From: CAYUJH01 sp964394585
Lineage (GTDB): Bacteria > Bacteroidota > Bacteroidia > Cytophagales > Flammeovirgaceae
Direction of reading: 5' to 3'
Length of the DNA: 21,748 bases
NCBI GenBank assembly: GCA_964394585.1
Contig: CAYMYI010000067.1
Location: 1-21,748, forward strand
Shown: positions 8,050 to 14,849 of the stretch, one piece after another
Layout of the letters: every line of letters begins with the position of its first letter
Position numbering within the stretch: position 1 is the stretch's first letter
The notes under the pieces: model-generated
Database searches by the model: none
The model's input: only the letters and a program-made list of their open reading frames with translations
Told to the model about the DNA's origin: nothing
Made by a program: the position numbers and the translations under genes

Positions 8050-8676
8050 CTATACGAATGTTTCTAAATCGCCCAAACCTTGGCGTATAATTTCGAAGGT
8101 TTCATCGATACAATTAACAACAGTGGATGGAATGTTTTTTCCATATCCTCCATCAATTACAATATCGACTACCTTGTCAAACTCTTCGTAAATCAGTTCG
8201 GGGTCGGTAGTATATTCAAGAATTTCGTCATCATCTTTAATTGACATATTGACGATTGGGTTACCTAAAAGCCTGACAACCTCTCGGGGTATATTGTTAT
8301 CCGGTATGCGAATGCCCACTTGCTTTTTTCGAGCGTCTAAAATTTTAGGGACATTGCTACTCGCTTCTAAAATAAATGTAAAAGGCCCGGGCAGTGCTTT
8401 TTTCATTATTTTGAACACAGGGTTGCTAATGCTTTTTGCGTACTGAGTAATATCGCTTAAGTCGTAACAAATGAATGAAAGATTGATTTTATTGGGCTTA
8501 ATGCCTTTCAAGCGGCAAAGTTTTTCTACTGCTTTTTTGTTGTATAAATCGCATCCGATACCGTATACCGTGTCGGTAGGATAAATCACCAGCCCCCCTT
8601 GCTGAAGGGTTTCTACCACTTTTTCAATTTTTCTAGGTTGAGGGGTTTCAGGATTAATTTTTAAAAGTTCAGCCAT
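8050..8676 (-). CDS. yciO: YciO/TsaC (Sua5-YrdC-YciO) family protein
   Basis: 208 residues covering one YrdC domain. Family signatures are GGLVIYPTDTVYGIGCDL (about residues 27-44), LPGPFTFILEA (about 94-104), VGIRIPDN (about 119-126) and a C-terminal RQGLGD. True TsaC/Sua5 enzymes make threonylcarbamoyl-AMP for tRNA t6A37. The opening INPETPQPRKIEKVV and the overall pattern fit the YciO branch better. The K-x-R and S-x-N residues that bind ATP and bicarbonate/threonine in TsaC are not conserved: the corresponding stretches read KGIKPNK and NMSIKDD. So automatic naming as threonylcarbamoyl-AMP synthase may be wrong. The start is 8 bases after the stop of the PKD lipoprotein gene, which suggests one transcript. 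rpoC follows after 218 bases. Confidence 0.82.
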   Translation of the reverse strand: MAELLKINPETPQPRKIEKVVETLQQGGLVIYPTDTVYGIGCDLYNKKAVEKLCRLKGIKPNKINLSFICYDLSDITQYAKSISNPVFKIMKKALPGPFTFILEASSNVPKILDARKKQVGIRIPDNNIPREVVRLLGNPIVNMSIKDDDEILEYTTDPELIYEEFDKVVDIVIDGGYGKNIPSTVVNCIDETFEIIRQGLGDLETFV

Positions 8677-8684
8677 AGGGTGTA

Positions 8685-9014
8685 TTAAGGTAAAATAGTT
8701 ACTTCTTTAGAGAGCCTAGAAGTTCCCCCTGCATTGGTCGCGGTTAACGTAACGGTATAAGTGCCTCGCTGATCGTATAGAATAGAAGGGCTAAATGCGG
8801 TAGAAGTAGTACCGTTCCCAAAATCCCACTCGTACTCAATTGCTTCGCGTGTTAGGTTTGTGAACCGTACTACACAGGGGGCTTGGCAACTATCATTTGC
8901 GATTTCAAAATCGACCGTAGGGCGTGCTACGGCGATGGTAGCATTGCTAGAGCAACGCATAGAAATCAATAAAATGCAAATAATACCGAATACGTATAAC
9001 AACGTAGTTTTCAT
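8685..9014 (-). CDS. Small PKD-domain lipoprotein
   Basis: 109 residues from the ATG at 9014. That start is chosen because it begins a signal sequence, MKTTLLYVFGIICILLISM, followed by R-C-S-S at residues 20-23. The Cys is a likely lipidation site, although Arg at -1 is not an ideal lipobox. The frame stays open for 35 more codons upstream, but those lack protein-like character and overlap the kinase gene. After the lipid anchor comes one PKD/Ig-like domain: VDFEIANDSC...VRFTNLT...YEWDFGNGTTS...YDQRGTYTVTLTATNAGG, where W-D-F-G-N-G and Y-T-V-T-L-T-A-x-N are diagnostic. Two Cys (about residues 44 and 48) could form a disulfide. PKD domains mediate protein or glycan contacts at the cell surface. 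A good promoter (9045-9073) precedes it and the YciO/TsaC gene follows 8 bases later. Confidence 0.8.
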   Translation of the reverse strand: MKTTLLYVFGIICILLISMRCSSNATIAVARPTVDFEIANDSCQAPCVVRFTNLTREAIEYEWDFGNGTTSTAFSPSILYDQRGTYTVTLTATNAGGTSRLSKEVTILP

Positions 9015-9044
9015 AGCAGGTGGAGTTTGGGTTGAAGAACGATG

Positions 9045-9073
9045 CAAAGGTAATGATTTGCAGATACTCTCAA
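9045..9073 (-). promoter_or_regulatory. Promoter of the PKD lipoprotein-yciO unit (TTG-N18-TACCTTTG)
   Basis: On the minus strand TTG (9073-9071) and TACCTTTG (9052-9045) are separated by 18 bases. This matches both the -33 and -7 elements of the Bacteroidota housekeeping promoter at accepted spacing. A start near 9038-9040 gives a leader of about 25 bases before ATG 9014. The -33 element overlaps the 3' end of the kinase gene. Confidence 0.6.
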
Positions 9074-9846
9074 GATTCCTTTGGATACCAACGCGGAAAG
9101 CAAATGGTAAAGCATGCACCTCTTCCTTCTTCGCTTTGGCAAGTTACCGTACCTCGCATGGCTTCTGTGTATTTTTTAACAATGGATAACCCTAAACCGG
9201 TAGAAGTCTCCCCACCGGTAGGTTTAGCATTCAACTTTTGAAACTTCTGAAATAACACTGTTTGAAACTGCTCTGAGATGCCCGGCCCTTGGTCGCAAAC
9301 CGACGTGCAGATGGAATTGCCGTCGGGGAACACGCACACCTTTACCTTTGTATGAGGTGGCGAAAATTTTATCGCATTGGAAAGTAAGTTTTCAAGAATT
9401 TGTGTGAGGTAATCCCTATCTACCTCTACACGGCTATCTTCCTCCATCTCTTCAAAGTCAAGCTTAATTTGTTTCGCTTCAGCTTGCGATTGCATACTTT
9501 CTACGACGGCTTCGGCAAGCACGGTCATATCGGTAGGTTGCCAGCGGACTTCTAGAGTATGGGCTTCAATAGTGCGTAAATCTAAAATCTTACCAATCAT
9601 GGCATTCATGCGTTCTAAGGCTCGTTCAATTCCATGAATGCCCTCATACGCTTCTTCATCTTTACTCTCGGAAAACTTGTTTTTCAAAAGCTGACTGATG
9701 CTTAACGAACTAGTGAGCGGGTTGCGGAGGTCGTGTGCCACTACGCTAACCAAGTAGTTTTTCTCTTCGTTGAGTTGCCGAAGTTGGCGGTTTCGTTCTT
9801 CTATTTCTTGCTTTTGCGCTTCCATTTGGTCGCGTTGCTGTTTCAT
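9070..9846 (-). CDS. Histidine kinase catalytic half (HisKA-HATPase) of a frameshifted 7TM-DISM sensor kinase
   Basis: 258 residues from the first ATG in this frame. It opens with a coiled-coil (residues 1-30), then the H-box VVAHDLRNPLTSS with phospho-acceptor His at residue 38, the N-box LLSNAIKFSPP (N157), the G1 box DQGPGIS (185-191) and the G2 box TGLGLSIVKKY (216-226). All residues for ATP binding and autophosphorylation are present. There is no receiver domain and no adjacent response regulator. It is almost certainly the second half of the protein begun at 11224. Removing one A from the A6 run at 9875-9880 would join the frames, reading ...RLKNEVLETQHEEMKQ..., a continuous coiled-coil, to give about 717 residues. 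ATG 9846 is therefore probably not a natural start. If the shift is real, this half would be made poorly or not at all. Confidence 0.8.
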   Translation of the reverse strand: MKQQRDQMEAQKQEIEERNRQLRQLNEEKNYLVSVVAHDLRNPLTSSLSISQLLKNKFSESKDEEAYEGIHGIERALERMNAMIGKILDLRTIEAHTLEVRWQPTDMTVLAEAVVESMQSQAEAKQIKLDFEEMEEDSRVEVDRDYLTQILENLLSNAIKFSPPHTKVKVCVFPDGNSICTSVCDQGPGISEQFQTVLFQKFQKLNAKPTGGETSTGLGLSIVKKYTEAMRGTVTCQSEEGRGACFTICFPRWYPKES

Positions 9847-11224
9847 TTCTTCGTGTTGCGTTTCGAGTACTTCGTTTTTTAAGACGCAGTTGTTCAGTGC
9901 GTTTGGCTACTTTTTCTTCTAGCTTTTTATTATACCGAAGTTGTAAGCGTTCGTTGGTTTGCAACTGATCGATTAACTTAATTTGTGCCTCTTCTTTTTC
10001 AGCCTGTATGGCTCGCATTCGATATGCTAGCCCTAACGAAAAAATCAGGACTTCAACTACTACACCGGCTTGCCCATAACGCAACCCTTGAATAAACCCG
10101 GTGGAAAGTGAAATGTAGATACCGGCAATTCCTCCTGCCCATAAACACAAAGAACCTGCTGCTAGGTAATATGCCAATTTATTACGGCTTTGGAACAAGG
10201 GCACTAAAATCACTAAGGAAAGAAGCGCTTCCACAATGAGGACTCCTACAGCAATGTAACCCACTAATTGTATATTAAAATCGATGAGAATAATGAGCAG
10301 TTCAATGCCTACAATGATGGGCATCAGGCGGGCGGCCTCTCCGATGATGCGATCCCAACGAGGAAGTAGCTCGCGTGTATTTAAATACGACCGCATAAAT
10401 TGGAAGTAGAAATAGGGCGAAATTCCCAGAGCGAACGTCCATCCATAGGCTTCCATACGGGGAATTTCAGGAAATAAATACTCCCGCGACATCCCCTTAA
10501 TAATAAAAAAATACAAGGTTATATTGAAGATGTAAGCAGAATAGTAGGCATACGTTTTATCATTATGTGCTACAAAAATGAAGAAATTATAGAACACCAT
10601 AATGAGCATGATCCCAATGAAAAGCCCTTCGAGTAAATTACGGCGTTGTAACTGCGTATGCCACTCTGCACCCGGAATAAGGTAAGGAGAGAAAAAAACA
10701 GGGCGATGATTAATGTTATTAAGTTGCACATAAAACACCTTGCGCTCTCCTGGCTCTAGTGATAAATTGAACGATGTAACCCAGCCTTCTACCACCTCGC
10801 GCAACGAAGAAGGCATATACTGCCCTCCCAACTTTTTGTATGTGAGCATTCCGGTACGGTTGCTTTGCTCATACACTTTCATGAAATTATTGAACCCCAC
10901 ATAGTACTTCCACTCTAAAAATTTATTGGTTTGGTTATGTACAGCAAACCGCCCCCAATACGTGTGCTGATGTATGCGTTTTACTCCTTTGTAAGCAGAA
11001 AAACGCTCGTTGAATAGTACTGAGCTTACCTCTTCAAAACGCATCTTTCCTTGTTTATCTTCTAATAGTTCTAAATAGGCTTGCGGAATTAGCGTAGGCA
11101 TTTCCTCTGTAATAGGAAAAATTTTATCAGGCCAAGTAGCTATGGGGAACGCTTCCTGTTCTTGCCCTAAAAGCGCAGACGGTAGCAAAAAAGATATGCT
11201 CAAAAAGAAGAGGACTCGCTTCAT
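9746..11224 (-). CDS. 7TM-DISM sensor half of a frameshifted histidine kinase
   Basis: 492-residue open frame, meaningful for about the first 448. A signal peptide (1-20, ...PSALLGQ) is followed by an extracytoplasmic 7TMR-DISM ectodomain (about 30-190; TYWGRFAVHNQTN and EPGERKVFYVQLNN are typical). Seven membrane helices lie between about 197 and 402, then a coiled-coil linker (405-447). From residue 449 the frame turns into R/T/N/A-rich non-protein sequence (RSTRNATRRNETATRPNGSA), which marks the frameshift. It occurs in AAAAAA at 9875-9880 on the plus strand (TTTTTT as written). The kinase core continues in the next frame, overlapping this frame between 9746 and 9846. DISM receptors sense small ligands or carbohydrates; the ligand is unknown. 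It is divergent from the aminotransferase-fold gene across 145 bases. The gene may be a pseudogene or carry a homopolymer error. Confidence 0.82.
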   Translation of the reverse strand: MKRVLFFLSISFLLPSALLGQEQEAFPIATWPDKIFPITEEMPTLIPQAYLELLEDKQGKMRFEEVSSVLFNERFSAYKGVKRIHQHTYWGRFAVHNQTNKFLEWKYYVGFNNFMKVYEQSNRTGMLTYKKLGGQYMPSSLREVVEGWVTSFNLSLEPGERKVFYVQLNNINHRPVFFSPYLIPGAEWHTQLQRRNLLEGLFIGIMLIMVFYNFFIFVAHNDKTYAYYSAYIFNITLYFFIIKGMSREYLFPEIPRMEAYGWTFALGISPYFYFQFMRSYLNTRELLPRWDRIIGEAARLMPIIVGIELLIILIDFNIQLVGYIAVGVLIVEALLSLVILVPLFQSRNKLAYYLAAGSLCLWAGGIAGIYISLSTGFIQGLRYGQAGVVVEVLIFSLGLAYRMRAIQAEKEEAQIKLIDQLQTNERLQLRYNKKLEEKVAKRTEQLRLKKRSTRNATRRNETATRPNGSAKARNRRTKPPTSATQRREKLLG

Positions 11225-11369
11225 GTAGGTATTGCTTTCGGAACAAGAAGACTATCATATAAAATATTCGGCGGAAACTGAAATACATTTAAAAATACGC
11301 AGTCTTTTCACAGTTCGCAGTGCTTACTTGCACGGTGTACGGAAATTCCAGAATTTAGAAGAAAAAAAT

Positions 11370-12545
11370 ATGATTATGCATTCTACTACGACACTCTCTT
11401 GCCAAAAAGCTTTATTTCAATTGGAAGACGACGTTACATATTTGAACTGCGCTTACATGTCGCCGCAAATGAAAGCCGTAGAAGAGGCGGGCATCGTTGC
11501 GCTGCGCAAGAAAGGGCAACCCTACCGAATTACCGGTACCGACTTTTTTGAGCCAGTACACCAATTATCGCAAACCTTTGCCAACCTGATTGATGCCGAA
11601 GATGCCAATCGCATTGCATTAATTCCGTCGGTTTCTTACGGCATTGCCAATGCTGCCCAAAATATTGCCCTAGCCCCCGGAAATACCATTGTGGTAGTAG
11701 AAGAACAGTTTCCGAGCAATATTTACGTTTGGCGTACTGTAGCCCGAAAGCATGGTGCAGAGGTCGTAGAAGTTAAAGCTCCTGTCGCATCTGAAAAGCG
11801 TGGAGAACATTGGAACGAGCAGCTATTGGCTGCCATTACACCTAAAACGAAAGTGGTTGCCCTACCCCATGTGCATTGGGCCGATGGTACGCGGTTCGAT
11901 TTGAAGGCAGTGCGAGAAGCTACCGAAAAAATAGGTGCTAAAATGATTGTAGACGGCACCCAATCGGTAGGTGCATTGCCTTTTAGTGTGGCAGAGTTTC
12001 GCCCCGATGCCCTCATCTGCGCAGGCTATAAATGGCTCATGGGGCCGTATTCGTTAGGGCTTGCCTACTACGGAGAAACATTCGACCAAGGGATTCCGAT
12101 TGAAGAGAACTGGATTAACCGCTTCAATAGCGAAGATTTTGCCGGCTTGGTGCAATATGAAAATCGCTACCAACCTATGGCACGCCGCTACTCAGTAGGC
12201 GAACAGAGTAACTTCGTTTTAGTCCCTATGCTGCAAACGGCGCTCGACCAACTTATGGCTTGGGGGGTTAACAACATTCAGTCGTACTGCGAAGCTATCG
12301 GCACCGATTCACTCGCTAAGTTACAGAAACTAGGCTTTTGGGTAGAAGAACCTACCTACCGAGGGCATCATCTGTTCGGGGTTCGCCTACCAGAACATAT
12401 TTCTATGGAGGCTTTCCGCCAAGCCTTGCAAGCACATCATATTCACGTTTCGATACGAGGAAATGCTGTGCGGATTTCCCCGCATGTATACAATGAACCT
12501 CACGATTTTGAAGAGTTGGTCGTCTGCTGCCAAGCTGCTGTTTAA
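11370..12545 (+). CDS. Class V aminotransferase-fold PLP enzyme
   Basis: 391 residues from ATG 11370 (ATG 11376 is also possible). The frame is open from 11232, but those 46 codons do not look like the family; the fold begins at LFQLEDDVTYLNCAYMSP. Visible PLP motifs are the cofactor-binding Asp in IVDGTQSVGALP (D195) and the Schiff-base lysine in CAGYKWLMGPYSLGL (K221). The pattern SVSYGIANAAQNI supplies the phosphate-binding region. The family includes cysteine desulfurases, isopenicillin-N epimerase-like and kynureninase-like enzymes. There is no NifS/SufS active-site Cys loop that I recognise, so a cysteine desulfurase role is not supported; substrate unknown. The gene stands alone: the kinase is divergent upstream and the M1 peptidase is convergent, separated by a terminator. 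Confidence 0.87.
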   Translation: MIMHSTTTLSCQKALFQLEDDVTYLNCAYMSPQMKAVEEAGIVALRKKGQPYRITGTDFFEPVHQLSQTFANLIDAEDANRIALIPSVSYGIANAAQNIALAPGNTIVVVEEQFPSNIYVWRTVARKHGAEVVEVKAPVASEKRGEHWNEQLLAAITPKTKVVALPHVHWADGTRFDLKAVREATEKIGAKMIVDGTQSVGALPFSVAEFRPDALICAGYKWLMGPYSLGLAYYGETFDQGIPIEENWINRFNSEDFAGLVQYENRYQPMARRYSVGEQSNFVLVPMLQTALDQLMAWGVNNIQSYCEAIGTDSLAKLQKLGFWVEEPTYRGHHLFGVRLPEHISMEAFRQALQAHHIHVSIRGNAVRISPHVYNEPHDFEELVVCCQAAV

Positions 12546-12597
12546 AATGTCCTCGAATAAGGATACACGATTTTGTCTTCATCATTTTATAAAAAAG

Positions 12598-12633
12598 AAA
12601 CGCCATATTGATCCAAAGTCCAATATGGCGTTT
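12598..12633. terminator. Bidirectional terminator between the aminotransferase-fold and M1 peptidase genes
   Basis: A 13-bp stem AAACGCCATATTG/CAATATGGCGTTT with a 10-base loop is flanked by AAAAAAG on the left and TTTTTG on the right. It follows the plus-strand stop by 52 bases and the minus-strand stop (12675) by 41 bases. Confidence 0.88.
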
Positions 12634-12674
12634 TTGAAGAGAGGCATTCTCTACTCGGCAGCTAAAAAGACTTG

Positions 12675-14639
12675 TTATTCTTGGTAAGGCCAATGATTAT
12701 TGCCAATGTTAATATCAGGTAATTGGCGGTCAGGATCAAGCACTACCGACTCCACTGAACCACCTTCATAACGGAACGTCCATTCATCGCCCCGCTGCCA
12801 TACTTCTACAGGCAAGGTAAAGCGGTTTTTCTTTCCATCTTGTTCGGTTACTTCAATAATTACAGGCATAACTAACCCACCACGGTTTGAAAGGCGGATG
12901 TACGGATTACCCGCATTGTCGTATACAACCCCATCCACCGATTGATCGAGGTTTTCCGTAGAGTAAAACCATCCTTTCCAAAACCAATCCAATTCTTCGC
13001 CAGCTACGTTTTCCATTGTATTGAAGAAATCGAGCGGAGTTGGGTGCTTGTATGCCCATCGTTTAATATACGCTTTAAAAGCTCTATCGAAGCGTTCTTC
13101 GCCCAGAATGACTTCGCGGAGGAGTACTAACCCCATGCCGGGTTTGCGGTAGGCAACAAAGCCTAAATTGTACGATTGCGTTACATCAGGGTACGTAGCA
13201 ATGGCTTCTCGTTCGCTATCAGTAAGGCTCGGCACAAAGCGTTGCGCTTGGTCGAGGGTAGAGCTATACTCTCCATCATTAAATGCCAACGTACTATAAT
13301 GGTTGATGAAGGTGTTGAACCCTTCGTCCATCCAAGGGTATAGGCGTTCGTTACTGCCTACAATCATGGGGAACCAATTATGCCCAAACTCGTGGTCGGT
13401 TACGCCCCATAACCCTCGGGTAGTAGACTTCCAGCTACAAAATGAAAGGCCGGGGTACTCCATCCCTCCTACATTACCAGCTACGTTCACCGCCACAGGA
13501 TACGGATATTCGTACCACTTTTCAGAATAATGTTCTATAGAAGCTTTGGTGTATTCGGTTGAACGCCCCCAAGCATTTTCACCATCGCTTTCTTTGGGGT
13601 AAACCGACATCGCCAACGCTTTTTTACCACTTGGCAAGTTAATCCGAGCGGCATCCCAGATAAATGCTTTTGAAGAAGCAAAGGCAATATCGCGGCTATT
13701 TTTCATACGGAAATGCCATGTGAAAGTACCATCTTGTTTTGGGCGTGTTTTTGTTGGATCGGCAACTTCATCTGGGCTTACCAAATACACGCGTTCATCG
13801 CTTTCAGTTGCTTTTTTCATGTTTTCGCGCTGGGAAGCGGTAAGCACTTCATTTGCGTTAACCAATTCGCCAGAACCCACTACAATATGATCATATGGCA
13901 CGGTTACTTTATAATCAAAATCGCCATACTCTAAGTAAAACTCTCCTGAGCCTAGGTACGGTTCTACGTTCCAGCCTTTTACGTCATCGTATACAGCAAG
14001 GCGTGGGTACCACTGCGCTAGTTCATAAATCCAACCATTTTCAGTTTCCAAACGCCCCATTCGGTCAGCACCATATTCAGGAATTTTGAAAGAAAAGTTC
14101 ATCGAAATATTGACTTTACCGCCGTTAGCCTCTAAGGGTTCTTTCAACAGAATTTGCATGCGCGTATCGTTCACGGTGTACTCAGGTGAATAGGAAACAC
14201 CTCTTCCGCGGCGCTCCACTGTGGCAATTTGTAACGAAGAAAGCTCATAGCCTCCGTCGGTAGCTCCTACCCAACGCCCACCATTGTAGGGCTGCACGGC
14301 CGTTCCGCGCGAATCGGCTGTAAACTTATTTTGGTCAAGCTGTAGCCATATGAATTCTAGCGCATCGGGGCTATTATTTGTGTAAGTAATCGTGATATTG
14401 CCGGTTAGGGAATGGGCTTCTTCATCAAGCGAGACGGTAATGTCGTAGTCAGCGCGGTTTTGCCAATAAGCATGCCCAGGCGCTCCGGAAGCCGAGCGGT
14501 ACGGCGTTCCTCTGAATTCTACCATCTGTTCAAAAAGAGGCTGGTTTGTATCGAGGGCTTCTTGTGCCATACTCGGAGCGAATACAATCGTCCAAAGTAC
14601 CACAAGCAAACTCCACTGATAATACTGTGCTTTTAACAT
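12675..14639 (-). CDS. Secreted M1-family zinc metallopeptidase
   Basis: 654 residues. A signal peptide (about 1-25, ending PSMAQ) indicates export. An N-terminal beta domain of the M1 type spans about 60-370; GGMEYPG (391-397) is the counterpart of the GAMEN substrate-binding motif. The zinc site is HEFGH (H416, E417, H420), followed after exactly 18 residues by E439 in WMDEGFNTF, the gluzincin spacing. The protein lacks the large C-terminal helical domain of PepN, which fits the shorter secreted Bacteroidota members. It probably works as an aminopeptidase on peptides outside the cytoplasm; specificity is unknown. No C-terminal secretion-sorting domain is seen. A TATCTTTG -7 element lies 37 bases before the start. 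The gene is divergent from the ligase-like gene and ends at the hairpin 12598-12633. Confidence 0.92.
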   Translation of the reverse strand: MLKAQYYQWSLLVVLWTIVFAPSMAQEALDTNQPLFEQMVEFRGTPYRSASGAPGHAYWQNRADYDITVSLDEEAHSLTGNITITYTNNSPDALEFIWLQLDQNKFTADSRGTAVQPYNGGRWVGATDGGYELSSLQIATVERRGRGVSYSPEYTVNDTRMQILLKEPLEANGGKVNISMNFSFKIPEYGADRMGRLETENGWIYELAQWYPRLAVYDDVKGWNVEPYLGSGEFYLEYGDFDYKVTVPYDHIVVGSGELVNANEVLTASQRENMKKATESDERVYLVSPDEVADPTKTRPKQDGTFTWHFRMKNSRDIAFASSKAFIWDAARINLPSGKKALAMSVYPKESDGENAWGRSTEYTKASIEHYSEKWYEYPYPVAVNVAGNVGGMEYPGLSFCSWKSTTRGLWGVTDHEFGHNWFPMIVGSNERLYPWMDEGFNTFINHYSTLAFNDGEYSSTLDQAQRFVPSLTDSEREAIATYPDVTQSYNLGFVAYRKPGMGLVLLREVILGEERFDRAFKAYIKRWAYKHPTPLDFFNTMENVAGEELDWFWKGWFYSTENLDQSVDGVVYDNAGNPYIRLSNRGGLVMPVIIEVTEQDGKKNRFTLPVEVWQRGDEWTFRYEGGSVESVVLDPDRQLPDINIGNNHWPYQE

Positions 14640-14675
14640 AATTGTGAGTTTTAAGAGTTACACTTTTCATTTTTT

Positions 14676-14683
14676 CAAAGATA
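14676..14683 (-). promoter_or_regulatory. Candidate M1 peptidase promoter, -7 element TATCTTTG
   Basis: Exact TAnnTTTG match directed at the peptidase, leaving a leader of about 30 bases. A TTTG at 14709-14712 could act as the -33 element, but the 25-base spacing is longer than usual. Confidence 0.45.
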
Positions 14684-14836
14684 CATACCGAAAAACACTC
14701 TTAAATAGCAAAGCGATATGAGCGGCTATCTCGAAGGATAAACCGGGTATCTTTTGAAAGATTTTTGCGAAAGAGGCACTACGAGTAGAATTGCCCATCT
14801 CAGGAAACGGCGTAGGTCAAAACCTGTGAAATATTA

Positions 14837-14844
14837 TAAATTTG
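14837..14844 (+). promoter_or_regulatory. Candidate promoter of the tandem ligase gene, -7 element TAAATTTG, nearly leaderless
   Basis: Exact TAnnTTTG match ending only 5 bases before ATG 14850. Transcription would start at or very near the start codon, giving a leaderless or almost leaderless mRNA. No clear -33 TTG is present at normal spacing. If it is functional, it excludes the upstream in-frame ATG at 14754 as the start. Confidence 0.4.
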
Positions 14845-14849
14845 CCCCT

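Noticed and set aside
8000..8050. Terminator after the yciO gene built on GAGC/GCTC
   Set aside because: Only a 4-bp stem with an 11-base loop and a weak T run; too weak to call.
9015..9119. 35-codon extension of the PKD lipoprotein
   Set aside because: It would place the signal peptide internally and overlap both the kinase gene and the promoter at 9045-9073.
9874..9883. Programmed -1 ribosomal frameshift in the kinase
   Set aside because: The shift needed to join the halves is +1 (or -2), so the CTTAAAAAAC sequence does not act as a classical -1 slippery site.
11232..11369. N-terminal extension of the aminotransferase-fold gene by 46 codons
   Set aside because: The residues do not resemble the family; the fold starts after ATG 11370.
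14754..14849. 32-codon upstream extension of the tandem ligase
   Set aside because: Ddl modules start at M-K-V-G-I-F-F-G-G, and a candidate promoter lies inside the extension.
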